A stretch of DNA of 64,000 bases, taken from contig JNWL01000006.1 of NCBI GenBank assembly GCA_000716465.1, positions 191,428 through 255,427 on the forward strand. The letters run 5' to 3'. The DNA comes from Streptomyces bikiniensis. GTDB taxonomy: Bacteria > Actinomycetota > Actinomycetes > Streptomycetales > Streptomycetaceae. The notes under the pieces are model-generated. The model worked only from the letters and a program-made list of their open reading frames with translations, searched no databases and was not told the DNA's origin. Each line of letters starts with the position of its first letter. The first letter of the stretch is position 1. Below, piece after piece: positions 8,666 through 17,520 of this stretch. A program made the position numbers and the translations under genes.

Positions 8666-9208
8666 TCAGCCGGCCGCCGTGCCGCCCACGGGGGCCTGCC
8701 CCAGGGCACTGAGCTTCCACCGGCCGTCGGTCCGGGTCAGTTCGCCCAGCATGCGGCTGTCCTTGTCGGTGCTCTTGCTGTCGGGTGTCGTGACGGTGAT
8801 GCGCAGGGCGACCAGCAGCCGGGCCCGTCCCGCGCGGTCGTCGAGCTCGGTGACGGCGCCGGACAGCACCCGGGCCGTGGTCACCGTCTTCGCGGCCTTC
8901 ACCTGTCCGGCGAACTCCGTGCGCCCGTCCACGAGTTGCTTGTGGAGTTCACCGGTCGTGGAGGACTCCCAGAGGTCGAGGCCCTGGTCCACGCGCCGGT
9001 GGTCGAGCGTGTTGAGGTTCTGCACGGCCTGCTCCCCCGCCGCGAGCGCCCGGTCGCGCTGCACGGCGTACGCGGCGGAGTCGTCGTGGGCCGCGGCGTA
9101 CCAGTCCCGGCCCGCCCAGGCCGCGAAGGCGCCCGCGACGAGGGTGAGGACGAGGGCCACCGCCAGGGCGGGCCGGACGCCCGCCGGGGTGCGGACCGTG
9201 CGTGTCAT
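8666..9208 (-). CDS. Mce-associated membrane protein
   Basis: 180 residues from ATG 9208. A short basic N-terminus and one transmembrane helix (ALAVALVLTLVAGAFAAWA) lead into an external domain with VLSGAVTELDDRAGRARLLV and a terminal TDGRWKLSALGQ, matching the Mam/NTF2-like fold of its three neighbours. The frame continues further upstream, but that part is a low-complexity shadow of the preceding gene. Probably part of the mce transporter assembly. Confidence 0.75.
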   Translation of the reverse strand: MTRTVRTPAGVRPALAVALVLTLVAGAFAAWAGRDWYAAAHDDSAAYAVQRDRALAAGEQAVQNLNTLDHRRVDQGLDLWESSTTGELHKQLVDGRTEFAGQVKAAKTVTTARVLSGAVTELDDRAGRARLLVALRITVTTPDSKSTDKDSRMLGELTRTDGRWKLSALGQAPVGGTAAG

Positions 9209-9258
9209 GGAGTGCTCCCGTCTCCCGCTCGTACGCCTGCTGGTGTCCGTGCGCACGT

Positions 9259-9939
9259 TCAGCGGGCCTTGATGTCGACGATCAGCCACCGGTCGTCCCG
9301 GAACTCCGCGGTGACGGTGAGCTGGGCGGCGGCGGACGTGGCGGGTGCCCCGTCCCGTTGCGAGGTCTGGTCGAGGAACACGAGCAGGCGCGCGGTGTTC
9401 CCCTTGAGTTCGATCACCCCCGTGCGGACGGCCTGGGTGGTGAGGGTGACGCGCTGGGCGACCAGGCTCGCGCGGACCTGGGCGAACAGGTCGGCGTACT
9501 GGCGGGCCGCGCGCCCGGAGAGGACGGTCCTGGCGGAGCGTTCGGCGGCGTCGGCCTGGGCGGGCGCGTAGGAGAAGACCCGGGCGAGGCCTTCGCCGAC
9601 GTCGCCGCCGACGCGGGTGGTGGCCGCGGTGTCGGTGAGCGCGTGGTTGCGGGCGGAGGGGGTGGAGCGGAGCTGGTGGGCCCCGTGGAAGAACGCGCTT
9701 CCGCCGAGGAGGAGGGCGACGACGGCCGCGACGAGGACGGCCGTCCGCCACCGGGTGGTGAACCGGCTGCCGACGCCGGTGTCGTCGCCGTCGTCCGGGG
9801 TGTCCGGGGTGTCCGGGGTGTCCGGGGTGTGCGGGGCGTCCGGGGTGTGCGGCTCGGGGCCGCCCTCGGCGGGGGCCGCCCCGAGGTCCGGAGCCTTTCC
9901 GTCCGTCTCCTCCGCCGTTCCGCGCAGCAGTCGCGTCAC
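9259..9939 (-). CDS. Mce-associated membrane protein with PDT repeats
   Basis: 226 residues starting at GTG 9939, chosen because it makes a GTGA overlap with the stop of the upstream gene. The cytoplasmic N-terminus carries tandem PDT/PDTPD repeats encoded by a 9-bp unit (9794-9851), followed by a transmembrane helix (TAVLVAAVVALLLGGSAFF) and an external NTF2-like domain ending FRDDRWLIVDIKAR. It belongs to the mam set of the mce operon. The repeat number may vary between strains. Confidence 0.78.
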   Translation of the reverse strand: MTRLLRGTAEETDGKAPDLGAAPAEGGPEPHTPDAPHTPDTPDTPDTPDDGDDTGVGSRFTTRWRTAVLVAAVVALLLGGSAFFHGAHQLRSTPSARNHALTDTAATTRVGGDVGEGLARVFSYAPAQADAAERSARTVLSGRAARQYADLFAQVRASLVAQRVTLTTQAVRTGVIELKGNTARLLVFLDQTSQRDGAPATSAAAQLTVTAEFRDDRWLIVDIKAR

Positions 9940-10484
9940 TCGTCCCCGCCCTCCTTCTTCTCGTTCTCCTCCGCCTTCCCGCTTCCCTCCGCACCGGCGA
10001 CGGGGACCGCGCTCAGGGCCGCGACCTTCCACGTGTTCTCACCGGTGCGGTTCAGGACGGCTTCGAGCCGCTTGCGGTCGGAGGTCGCGGCGGCGCCCCC
10101 GCGGGGGGTGACGTCGACGCGCACGGTCGCGATGAGCTTCGCCGTACCGGCGCGCACGTCGAGCGCGGTGAGGGCGGCCTCGGTGACCTCGGCGCGCGCC
10201 GAGGCGCCCACCGCGGGCGCGGTGCGGCCCAGTTCGGTGCGGAGCGGGCCGGTGGAGGCCTCCCGCCAGGCCCGTACGCCCGCTTCGGCGTGCTCGCGGG
10301 TCGAGGCGTCGAGCGTGTTCAGGACGGTGAGGTGCCGCCGGCCCTCGGCGAGCGCGGTGTCCCGTTCGCGGCCGAAGGAGAGGCCTTCGTCCGAACGGGC
10401 CTGCGCATAGGTCCACGCGCCGGTGCCGCAGAAGCCGAGGGCGACGACGAGGGCGCCGGCCCCGAGGACCCTCGCCCGCCTCAT
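9936..10484 (-). CDS. Mce-associated membrane protein
   Basis: 182 residues. One N-terminal transmembrane helix (VLGAGALVVALGFCGTGAW), then an external domain with LNRTGENTWKVAALS near the end, like its neighbours. The C-terminus is charged (EENEKKEGGDE). The ATG at 10484 overlaps the stop of the sixth mce gene (ATGA), so translation is coupled. It is the first of four Mam-type proteins closing the operon. Confidence 0.78.
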   Translation of the reverse strand: MRRARVLGAGALVVALGFCGTGAWTYAQARSDEGLSFGRERDTALAEGRRHLTVLNTLDASTREHAEAGVRAWREASTGPLRTELGRTAPAVGASARAEVTEAALTALDVRAGTAKLIATVRVDVTPRGGAAATSDRKRLEAVLNRTGENTWKVAALSAVPVAGAEGSGKAEENEKKEGGDE

Positions 10485-11761
10485 CGCGTACCTCCGCTGC
10501 CCAGGCCGAGGAGCCCGGCCATGTCCGTCGGGCCGCCGCCCTGGCCGGGCAGCGCGAGCGCGCCGGGCAGGGGCTGCCGCTGCGGGCCCGCCGTACCGGC
10601 GCCCGCGCTGCCCGAGGGCAGGGAGCCCGGCCTGGCCGGGACGGGTACGGGGCCGCCCTTCGGGGCGTGCGCCGAGCCGCGCACGTTGATCCCGGCAGCG
10701 GCGGAGCCCGTGCAGGCCGCGCCGGTGTTGAGGGCGGGCGCGGTGCCCAGGTCGAGGCCGTTGCGGTAGCGCGTACCGCCGTAGCCGGAGGTGCAGGGCA
10801 GGGGTTTGAAGAAGGTGACGGCCATGCCGAAGTTGACCTTTCCGCCGTCGACGGCGGTGGCTCCGGCCGAGACGGCCGCCGGGTACTTCACGAGCAGTTC
10901 CTCGATGCCGCGCTGCCGGGTGACGGCGACCTCGGAGGTGGTGAGGAGGTTGGCGAGGACGACGCTCAGGCTCGGGTCGAGGTCGCGCAGGAGGCCGCTG
11001 ACCTGGCCGGCCGCGTCGGGGGTGACGGTCAGGAGGCGCCGCAGGTCGGCGTCGGAGCCCTTGAGGGCGGCGGCGAGGTCGCGGGCTCCGGTGGCGAAGC
11101 CCCGGATGGCGCGGCTCTCGTCGGCCTGGGTGCGCAGGACGACCTCGCCGTCGTCGATGAGCCGGACGGTGGAGGGCAGGGCCCGGTCGGCGGCCTGGAC
11201 GAACGCGCTGCCGTTGTCGAGGAGGGCCTGGAGGTCGTCGCCGTGGCCCTCGAAGGCCTTGCCGAACTCGTCGACGACCGTGCGCAGGGACTCCAGCGGT
11301 ACGGAGGTGGTGAGGTCGTTCATGCTCGCGAGCACGTCGGTGACGGGGGCCGGCACCTGGGTGTCGGTCTGCTCGATGCGGGCGCCGTCGGCGAGGTAGG
11401 GGCCGCCGTCGCTCTCGGGGCGCAGGTCGATGTACTGCTCGCCGACGGCGGAGAGCCCGGCGACCACGGCCTTCGCGTCGGCGGGGATCCGGGGGGCCGA
11501 CTTCTTGATGCGCAGCTCGGCGACGACGCCTTCGGCGGTGAGGCCGATGTCGCCGACGCGTCCCACGGAGACGCCCCGGTAGGTGACGTCGGAGTGGGTG
11601 AACAGGCCTCCCGTACGGGCGAGGTGGACCTTGACGGTGTAGTGGTCGGCGACGCCGACGTGGCGGCCGAGGTCCGCGTAGCGGATGCCGACGAAGCCGA
11701 GGACGAGGGCGGCGATGACGAGGAACGCGAGGTTCTTCAGCCGTACGGTGCGGGTGATCAC
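10481..11761 (-). CDS. MlaD/Mce protein, sixth in operon (MceF position)
   Basis: 426 residues. An N-terminal transmembrane helix (NLAFLVIAALVLGFVGIRYA) is followed by the MlaD/Mce domain (VTYRGVSVGRVGDIGL to GEQYIDLRPES), then a long helical region and a C-terminal Pro/Gly/Ala-rich tail. Six such proteins form the periplasmic hexameric tunnel of Mce lipid importers. It overlaps both neighbours by ATGA junctions. The substrate class (steroid, fatty acid or other lipid) is not evident from sequence. Confidence 0.9.
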   Translation of the reverse strand: MITRTVRLKNLAFLVIAALVLGFVGIRYADLGRHVGVADHYTVKVHLARTGGLFTHSDVTYRGVSVGRVGDIGLTAEGVVAELRIKKSAPRIPADAKAVVAGLSAVGEQYIDLRPESDGGPYLADGARIEQTDTQVPAPVTDVLASMNDLTTSVPLESLRTVVDEFGKAFEGHGDDLQALLDNGSAFVQAADRALPSTVRLIDDGEVVLRTQADESRAIRGFATGARDLAAALKGSDADLRRLLTVTPDAAGQVSGLLRDLDPSLSVVLANLLTTSEVAVTRQRGIEELLVKYPAAVSAGATAVDGGKVNFGMAVTFFKPLPCTSGYGGTRYRNGLDLGTAPALNTGAACTGSAAAGINVRGSAHAPKGGPVPVPARPGSLPSGSAGAGTAGPQRQPLPGALALPGQGGGPTDMAGLLGLGSGGTR

Positions 11762-13149
11762 CGGTTCTCGCCTCCGTGCGTCGGGGTGCCGCCCGTGTGG
11801 ACGGGGGGCAGCGGCAGGGTCGGTCCGGCGCTCGGGACCCGGCCTTGGTTGTGGCCCTGGCTTTGGTTTTGGCCCCGGCTTTGGTTTTGGCCCCGGCTTT
11901 GGTTTTGGCCCTGGCTTTGGTTTCGGCTTTGACGGGCGCCCGGCTCGGGTTCCGGCACGGGCTCGGGTTCCGGCTCCGGCTCCGGCTCCGGTTCCGTCGT
12001 CTCCGGGGACGACGGGGTGGGCTCGGGGCCGGGATCGGCCTCGGGGATCAGGGGCGGGATGATCTCGGTGCCGGGGGCGGCGGCGAGGTGCAGATAGGTG
12101 TTGAGGTAGTCGCCCCTGATGCCCCGCATCACCTCGTCGGTGAAGGGGTACGTCAGCAGGACCTGGAGCGACTCGGGCAGGTCGGCGCCGGCGTCCGCGA
12201 GGGCCTTCAGGGTCGGCGCGAGGGCCTTCAGGTCGGCCACCATGTCCTTCTTGCTCGCGTTCACGGTGGAGACGGCGACGCCGGACAGGGTGTCCAGGGC
12301 GCGCAGCATGGTCAGCAGGGAGCCCCGCTGGTTCTCCAGCGTCTTCAGGCCGGGCGAGAGGCCGGTGAGGACCGTGTCGACGTCCTTCTTGCGGCCGGCG
12401 AGGGTGGCGGAGAGGCGGTTGACCCCGTCGAGGGCGCGGGTGATGTCGCCGCGGTGCGCGTCCAGGTCGGTGACCAGGGTGTTCACCCGGTTGAGCATCG
12501 AGCGGACCTCGGGCTCGCGGCCGCCGAGCGCCGCGTTGAGTTCCCGGGTGATGGTCTTCAGCTGGTTGACGCCGCCGCCGTTGAGCAGCAGCGACAGGGC
12601 GCCGAAGACCTCCTCGACCTCGGTGTTCCGGCTGGTGCGCGCCAGCGGGATGACGCTGCCGTCGGTGAGGTCGTCCCCGCCCCGGCGCGCGGCGGTCTGC
12701 CGGACGCCGGTCTTGCCCGCGCTGCTCCCGCTCCCGTTTCCGCCCGGCGCGACGAGCTGGACGTACTTCTCGCCCAGGAGGCTGGACTGCTCCAGGCGGG
12801 CGCCGGAGTCGGCGGGCAGCCGGACGTCGCCGTTGATCTTCAGGGTGACCCGGGCGGTCCAGCTCCCGGGCACCAGCTCGATGGCGGTGACACGCCCCAC
12901 GGCGACGTCGTTGACCTTGACCGCGGACTGCGGCGCGAGGCTCAGGACGTCCTCCAGTTCGGCGGTGACCGTGTAGGGGTGGGAGCCGAGGTCGGCGCCG
13001 CCGGGCAGCGGCAGGTCCTCGATGCCGTCGAACCGGAGCGGGTCGGCCGGGACCATGCCGAGGACGACGGCGATGCCCAGGCCGAGGGCGACCGTGCCGA
13101 CGGCTCCGGCGCCGAGGAGCTTCCCGGAGGGCGAGGTGGAGCGGCTCAT
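11758..13149 (-). CDS. MlaD/Mce protein, fifth in operon, with repeat tail
   Basis: 463 residues: N-terminal transmembrane helix, Mce domain (VKVNDVAVGRVTAIELVPG, LLGEKYVQL), helical region, then an unusual C-terminus made of an EPEPEP-rich stretch and about five copies of QNQSRG. In mycobacterial mce operons the fifth protein is the lipoprotein; here no lipobox cysteine is present in the fifth protein. It uses rare CAA glutamine codons in the repeat, unlike the rest of the operon. ATGA overlaps on both sides. Confidence 0.88.
   Translation of the reverse strand: MSRSTSPSGKLLGAGAVGTVALGLGIAVVLGMVPADPLRFDGIEDLPLPGGADLGSHPYTVTAELEDVLSLAPQSAVKVNDVAVGRVTAIELVPGSWTARVTLKINGDVRLPADSGARLEQSSLLGEKYVQLVAPGGNGSGSSAGKTGVRQTAARRGGDDLTDGSVIPLARTSRNTEVEEVFGALSLLLNGGGVNQLKTITRELNAALGGREPEVRSMLNRVNTLVTDLDAHRGDITRALDGVNRLSATLAGRKKDVDTVLTGLSPGLKTLENQRGSLLTMLRALDTLSGVAVSTVNASKKDMVADLKALAPTLKALADAGADLPESLQVLLTYPFTDEVMRGIRGDYLNTYLHLAAAPGTEIIPPLIPEADPGPEPTPSSPETTEPEPEPEPEPEPVPEPEPGARQSRNQSQGQNQSRGQNQSRGQNQSQGHNQGRVPSAGPTLPLPPVHTGGTPTHGGENR
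11847..11930 (-). repeat. 18-bp tandem repeat coding QNQSRG
   Basis: Four full copies and one partial copy of an 18-bp unit (GGTTTTGGCCCCGGCTTT on the plus strand) lie inside the fifth mce gene and keep its frame. They stand out as the most T-rich stretch of the operon. Confidence 0.9.
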
Positions 13150-14171
13150 CGCTCCCCCTTCCCGGTGCCCGCCGCGGAGCCGCCGGCCACCGGCAGCGGG
13201 AGCAGCGGGCCGCCCATGCTGATCTCGTTGAGGTTGGCGCGCCCGTCGAGGGTGCGGGTCTTCGGGTTGTACGTGTTGACGAGGTTGCCGGCGGCGAGCG
13301 GGGCGACGTCCAGGGCTTCCGCGAGGGAGGCGCGCTGGTCGACGAGGGTCTGGGTGAGGGGCACGAGCCGGTCGACGTTCTTCTTCAGTTCACCGCGGTT
13401 CTCCTGGATGAAGGTCTTGACCTGGGCGAGGGCCTTGCCCAGCTCCTTGAGGGCGCCGGTGAGGTCGTCCTTGTTGTCGGCGAAGTAGCCGACGACCTCG
13501 TCCAGGCGCTCCTGGGCGGTGCGGACGTCGCCGTCCTTCTTCTTGAGCATGGTGGTGAAGGTCTGGAGCTGGGCGAGGCTGGTGAACAGCTGCTCGCTGC
13601 TGCCGTCGAGGGTCTTGGCGGCCTTGCCGAACTCCTCGATGGAGGTGCCGATGGAGGCACCGTTGCCCTTGAGGTTCTTCGCCCCGGTGTCCAGGAGCGC
13701 GGACAGGGCTCCGGCGGAGTTGGCGCCGTCCGGGCCGAGGGCCTCGCTCAGGTCGGTGATCGACGCGTAGAGCTGGTCGATCTCGACGGGGACGCGGTTG
13801 CGGGAGGCCGGCAGTTCGGCGCCGTCCGCGAGGGCGGGGCCGCCGCTGTAGGCGGGGGCGAGCTGGACGTAGCGGTCTGCGACGACGCTCGGGGCGACGA
13901 CGACGGCCCGGGCCCCGGCGGGGACGCGGACGCCCTCGTCGAGGCGGAGCCGGACGCGGACGCGGGTGCCCTGCGGTTCGACGGACTCGACCTCCCCGAC
14001 CCGTACGCCGAGGACGCGCAGGTCGGAGCCGGCGTAGACGCCGACGGCCCGGTCGAAGTAGGCGGTGACGCGGGTGCCGTCGGGTTCGAGGACGCGTACG
14101 GCGACGAATCCGCAGGCGGCGAGCACCACGAGGGCGAGTCCGGCGGCGAGGGGCGTTCTGGGCTTGGTCAT
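13146..14171 (-). CDS. MlaD/Mce protein, fourth in operon, possible lipoprotein
   Basis: 341 residues. The N-terminal hydrophobic segment LALVVLAACGFVAVRV contains LAAC, an acceptable lipobox with Cys at about residue 20; it could equally be a plain transmembrane anchor. The Mce domain follows (LRVLGVRVGEVESVEPQG, VVADRYVQLAPAY) and then a long helical region with a KKKDGDVRTAQERLDEVV segment. ATGA overlaps on both sides place it firmly in the operon. Confidence 0.9.
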   Translation of the reverse strand: MTKPRTPLAAGLALVVLAACGFVAVRVLEPDGTRVTAYFDRAVGVYAGSDLRVLGVRVGEVESVEPQGTRVRVRLRLDEGVRVPAGARAVVVAPSVVADRYVQLAPAYSGGPALADGAELPASRNRVPVEIDQLYASITDLSEALGPDGANSAGALSALLDTGAKNLKGNGASIGTSIEEFGKAAKTLDGSSEQLFTSLAQLQTFTTMLKKKDGDVRTAQERLDEVVGYFADNKDDLTGALKELGKALAQVKTFIQENRGELKKNVDRLVPLTQTLVDQRASLAEALDVAPLAAGNLVNTYNPKTRTLDGRANLNEISMGGPLLPLPVAGGSAAGTGKGER

Positions 14172-15217
14172 CGTTCACCGCTCCCCTTGGCCGTCGCCGT
14201 CTGTTTCGGCGGCAGGCATCCGGTCGTGGGCTGCGAGGCTTCGGGCAGGTAGGTCCGGGGGACCACGCCGCACAGGTAGCTGTCGAACCAGCGGCCGTTG
14301 CCGAGGGTGTTGCCGACGAGCCGGTAGTACGGGCCGACGAGCGCGAGGGTCTTGTCGAGCTGGCCGCTGTTCTTCTCCAGGACGGCGGTGACGCGGCCGA
14401 GGGCCCTGAGGGTGGGGCCGAGCTGCCGGTCGTTGTCCCCGACGAGGCCGCCGAGCTGGGTGCCCAGCTCCCTGCTGCCCTTGAGCAGGGCGCGGATGGC
14501 GTCGCGGCGCTTCTTGAGCTCCCCGAGCAGGGAGCCGCCGTCCTCGATGAGCGTCTCGAAGCTGGACTTCCTGCCCTCCAGGGTCTTGGTGAACTTCTTG
14601 CTGTTCTCCAGGAGCCGGGCGAGTTCGGTGTCGCGCTTGGAGACGGTCCTCGACAGTTCGGAGAGGCCGGTGGCGGCGTTGCGGACGTGCGGCGGGGAGT
14701 TCTTGAAGGTGTCGGAGATGGTCTCGAAGCTCTCCGCGAGCTTCTCGGTGTCGATGGCGTCGACGGTGCCGCTGAGGTCCTGGAAGGCCTGCGTCACGTC
14801 GTACGGCGAGGTGGTGCGCGACCGGGGGATGCGGGTGCCGGGGTCCTGCGGGGCGGAGCCCAGCGGGTCGAGCGCCAGGTACTTCTCGCCGAGGAGGGTC
14901 TTGATGGCGATGGCGGCGGTCGACCGGTCGCCGACCCAGGCGTCGCCGACCTCGAACGTCACCTTGACCTTGGGTCCGTCGAGGGCGACTCCGGTGACCT
15001 TGCCGACCTTGACGCCGGCGATGCGCACCTCGTCGCCCTCGTCGAGCCCGGCGGCCTCGGTGAAGTCGGCGCTGTAGGCGGTGTCGCCGCCGACGAGGGG
15101 GAGCCGTTCCACGTTGTACGCGAGGGTGGCGAGGAGGGCGAGGAGGAGGAGTCCGGCGACGGCGACGGCGACGGGGCTGCGCTCCTTGACCGGCTTGAGC
15201 CGGGGGCGGGGGCTCAT
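14168..15217 (-). CDS. MlaD/Mce protein, third in operon (MceC position)
   Basis: 349 residues from ATG 15217, which overlaps the previous stop (ATGA). One transmembrane helix (VAVAVAGLLLLALLATLAY), the Mce domain (VRIAGVKVGKVTGVALDG, TLLGEKYLALDPLG), then a coiled helical region (ELARLLENSKKFTKTLEG). The C-terminal SYLCGVVPRTYLP with further Cys is typical of MceB/C-type proteins. It is a subunit of the periplasmic Mce tunnel. Confidence 0.9.
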   Translation of the reverse strand: MSPRPRLKPVKERSPVAVAVAGLLLLALLATLAYNVERLPLVGGDTAYSADFTEAAGLDEGDEVRIAGVKVGKVTGVALDGPKVKVTFEVGDAWVGDRSTAAIAIKTLLGEKYLALDPLGSAPQDPGTRIPRSRTTSPYDVTQAFQDLSGTVDAIDTEKLAESFETISDTFKNSPPHVRNAATGLSELSRTVSKRDTELARLLENSKKFTKTLEGRKSSFETLIEDGGSLLGELKKRRDAIRALLKGSRELGTQLGGLVGDNDRQLGPTLRALGRVTAVLEKNSGQLDKTLALVGPYYRLVGNTLGNGRWFDSYLCGVVPRTYLPEASQPTTGCLPPKQTATAKGSGER

Positions 15218-16269
15218 CCGCGGCACCTCGATTCGGTCACGGCGACGCCGGTCGGGGGCTTGGAGCCGTCGGAGGTTCCCACGCCGCTCACGCGCGCCTC
15301 GCAGAGGTAGAGGTTGAACCACGACCCGTACGAGGAGAGGCGGGCCAGGGCGGTCATCTTGGCGGGGGTGTTGGCGAGGAAGGACTCGATGCGGGGGGTC
15401 CGGTCGGCGAGGTTCCCGGAGAGCCGGCCCAGTTCGCGGATGTCCTGCTTGAGGGGGGCGCGGCCTTCCTGGAACAGTCCGGCGGTCGTGGTGGTGAGGT
15501 CGCCGATGGCCTGGACGGCCTCGCCGAGGGGCTTGCGGTCGGCGTTGAAGCCGGTGACGAGCTTCTGGAGGGTGACGACGAGGTCGTCGAAGCCGGCCTC
15601 GCGGTCGTTGAGGGTGGTCAGGACGGTGTTGAGGTGGGTGACGACCTGGCCGACGACCTCGTCCTTGGCGGCGACGGTCTTGGTGAGGGAGCCGATGTGC
15701 CGCAGGAGGCTGTCGACGGTTCCGCTCTCGCCCTGGAGGACCTGGACGAGGGAGCCGGCGAGGTCGTTGACGTCGGCGGGCGAGAGTCCTTCGAAGAGCG
15801 GTTTGAAGCCGTTGAAGAGCAGGGTGAGGTCGAGCGCGGGCGTGGTGCGTTCCAGGGGGATGGTGTCCCCCGACTGGAGCGTGCCGGACAGGTCGCCGGT
15901 GCCCCGGTCGAGGGAGACGTACCGCTGGCCGACCATGTTGAGGTACTTCACGGCGGCGGTGGCGGAGCGGGGCAGGGTGCGGTCCTCGCGGACCGTGAAG
16001 GTGACCTGGGCGGTGCGGCGTTCGACGACGCGCACGTCGGTCACCTCGCCGACCTTCACCCCGGCGATGCGGACGGAGTCGCCCTCGGTGAGGCCGGTGA
16101 CGTCGGTGAACAGCGCCTTGTACGAGGCGGTGTCGGAGCCGACGCCGGTGTTGGCGATGCTGAGGCCGAGGACGGTGGTGGCAAACGCCGTGACCAGGAC
16201 GAACACCAGGGACTTCAGGACCGTGCCGGTCAGGCCGCGCCGTCGCGTGTGGGCGGGGGGCTTCGTCAT
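15214..16269 (-). CDS. MlaD/Mce protein, second in operon (MceB position)
   Basis: 351 residues from ATG 16269 (ATGA overlap with the preceding gene). Transmembrane helix (VLKSLVFVLVTAFATTVLGL), Mce domain (VRIAGVKVGEVTDVRVVER, YLNMVGQRYVSLDRG), helical region, and a C-terminal FNLYLCEARVSG motif shared with MceC. Subunit of the lipid tunnel. Confidence 0.9.
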   Translation of the reverse strand: MTKPPAHTRRRGLTGTVLKSLVFVLVTAFATTVLGLSIANTGVGSDTASYKALFTDVTGLTEGDSVRIAGVKVGEVTDVRVVERRTAQVTFTVREDRTLPRSATAAVKYLNMVGQRYVSLDRGTGDLSGTLQSGDTIPLERTTPALDLTLLFNGFKPLFEGLSPADVNDLAGSLVQVLQGESGTVDSLLRHIGSLTKTVAAKDEVVGQVVTHLNTVLTTLNDREAGFDDLVVTLQKLVTGFNADRKPLGEAVQAIGDLTTTTAGLFQEGRAPLKQDIRELGRLSGNLADRTPRIESFLANTPAKMTALARLSSYGSWFNLYLCEARVSGVGTSDGSKPPTGVAVTESRCRG

Positions 16270-17519
16270 CGGAGGGTCACCTCCGCTCCGCGGAAGGCGG
16301 GTCCGGCGAGGAGGCTGCTCCAGTCCGGCAGGTCGCCGGGCCGCTTCTTCGCGGCGGGGGCGAGGAGTTCGTTGACGAGGTCGTTCTCCTGCGGGGAGTT
16401 GGCGGGCCCGAGGTCCTGGTCGGCGGCGGCGGAGGCCCGGGCGGCGGGTGCGGCCGGGGCGCCGAGGTAGGGCACGGGGTGGCAGCGCGGGCCGCCGCCG
16501 GAGCCGTAGGCGGGGGTGTCGCGGCCGGGGACGTAGGCGCCGCGCGGGGCCACGGCGGTGACGTTCACGTGGAGTCCCGGCCGGTTCGTGCCCTTGCCGA
16601 GCGCCTTGTCCATGGCGGGCACGAACTGGGCGAGGGTGCGCAGGGTGCACGGGAAGGACGGGGAGTACGCGGCGAGCCGTTCCAGGGTGGGCCGGCTCGT
16701 GGCGCTGAGCCGGATGACGTTGTCCTTGTTCTGGCGCAGGAAGGCGGTCAGGTCCTGGGACGTCCGGGTGGTGGCGCCGAGGGTGCCGGCCAGTTCGGCC
16801 TCCTTCCCGGCGAGGGTGCCGCTGGTGGTGGTGAAGTCGGTGAGCGCGGTGAGGACGTCCGGGGCGGCGTCCGCGTAGAGGTGGCTGACCTTCACGAGTT
16901 CTTTCAGGTCCCTGTTGAGGGTGGGCAGGTGGGGGTTGAACTCGCGCAGGTGGGCGTCGAGTTGCGTGAGGGTGTCGCCGAGCTTGTCGCCGCGTCCCTC
17001 CAGTGCCCTGGAGACGGCGGAGAGGGTCGCCGAGAGCTTCTGCGGCTGGACGGCGGTGAGCAGGGGCAGGACGTTGTCGAGGACCTGCTGGAGTTCGACG
17101 GCGTTGTCGGAGCGGTCCTCGGGGATGACGGCGCCGGGTCCCAGCGGCTTCGCCGAGGGGTTGCCGGGCGGTACGAGGGCGACGAACCGTTCGCCGAAGA
17201 GGGTGGTGGGGAGCATCTGGGCGCGTACGTCGGAGGGGACGTGGTCCAGGGTGCCGGGCCGCATGGCGAGGGTGAGCCGGGCGCCGGTGCCGGTGGACTC
17301 GATGGCGCGGACCTCGCCGACGACGACGCCGCGCAGCTTGACCTCGGCGCCGAGGTGCATCTCGTTGCCGACGCTGCCGGTCTCGACGACGACCGGGTCG
17401 GAGTCGGTGAAGCGCTTCTCGTAGACGGCGACCGCCAGCCAGGCGAGCAGGGCGGGCACCAGGAGGAAGACGACGCCGGCGAACCGGCGGCTCAGGGTCC
17501 GGGCTCGTGGATCGCTCAT
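16266..17519 (-). CDS. MlaD/Mce protein, first in operon (MceA position)
   Basis: 417 residues. N-terminal helix (FAGVVFLLVPALLAWLAVAV), Mce domain (AEVKLRGVVVGEVRAIEST, TTLFGERFVALVPPG) and a long helical region. The C-terminal ~75 residues include CHPVPYLGAPA and an unrelated basic end. Its ATG lies two bases from the stop of the upstream YrbE gene. The position directly after two YrbE genes marks it as the MceA equivalent. Confidence 0.9.
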   Translation of the reverse strand: MSDPRARTLSRRFAGVVFLLVPALLAWLAVAVYEKRFTDSDPVVVETGSVGNEMHLGAEVKLRGVVVGEVRAIESTGTGARLTLAMRPGTLDHVPSDVRAQMLPTTLFGERFVALVPPGNPSAKPLGPGAVIPEDRSDNAVELQQVLDNVLPLLTAVQPQKLSATLSAVSRALEGRGDKLGDTLTQLDAHLREFNPHLPTLNRDLKELVKVSHLYADAAPDVLTALTDFTTTSGTLAGKEAELAGTLGATTRTSQDLTAFLRQNKDNVIRLSATSRPTLERLAAYSPSFPCTLRTLAQFVPAMDKALGKGTNRPGLHVNVTAVAPRGAYVPGRDTPAYGSGGGPRCHPVPYLGAPAAPAARASAAADQDLGPANSPQENDLVNELLAPAAKKRPGDLPDWSSLLAGPAFRGAEVTLR

Positions 17520-17520
17520 C

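Noticed and set aside
11847..11930. Regularly spaced 18-bp repeats that could suggest a CRISPR-like array
   Set aside because: There are no unique spacers; the units are contiguous and keep the reading frame of a Mce protein.
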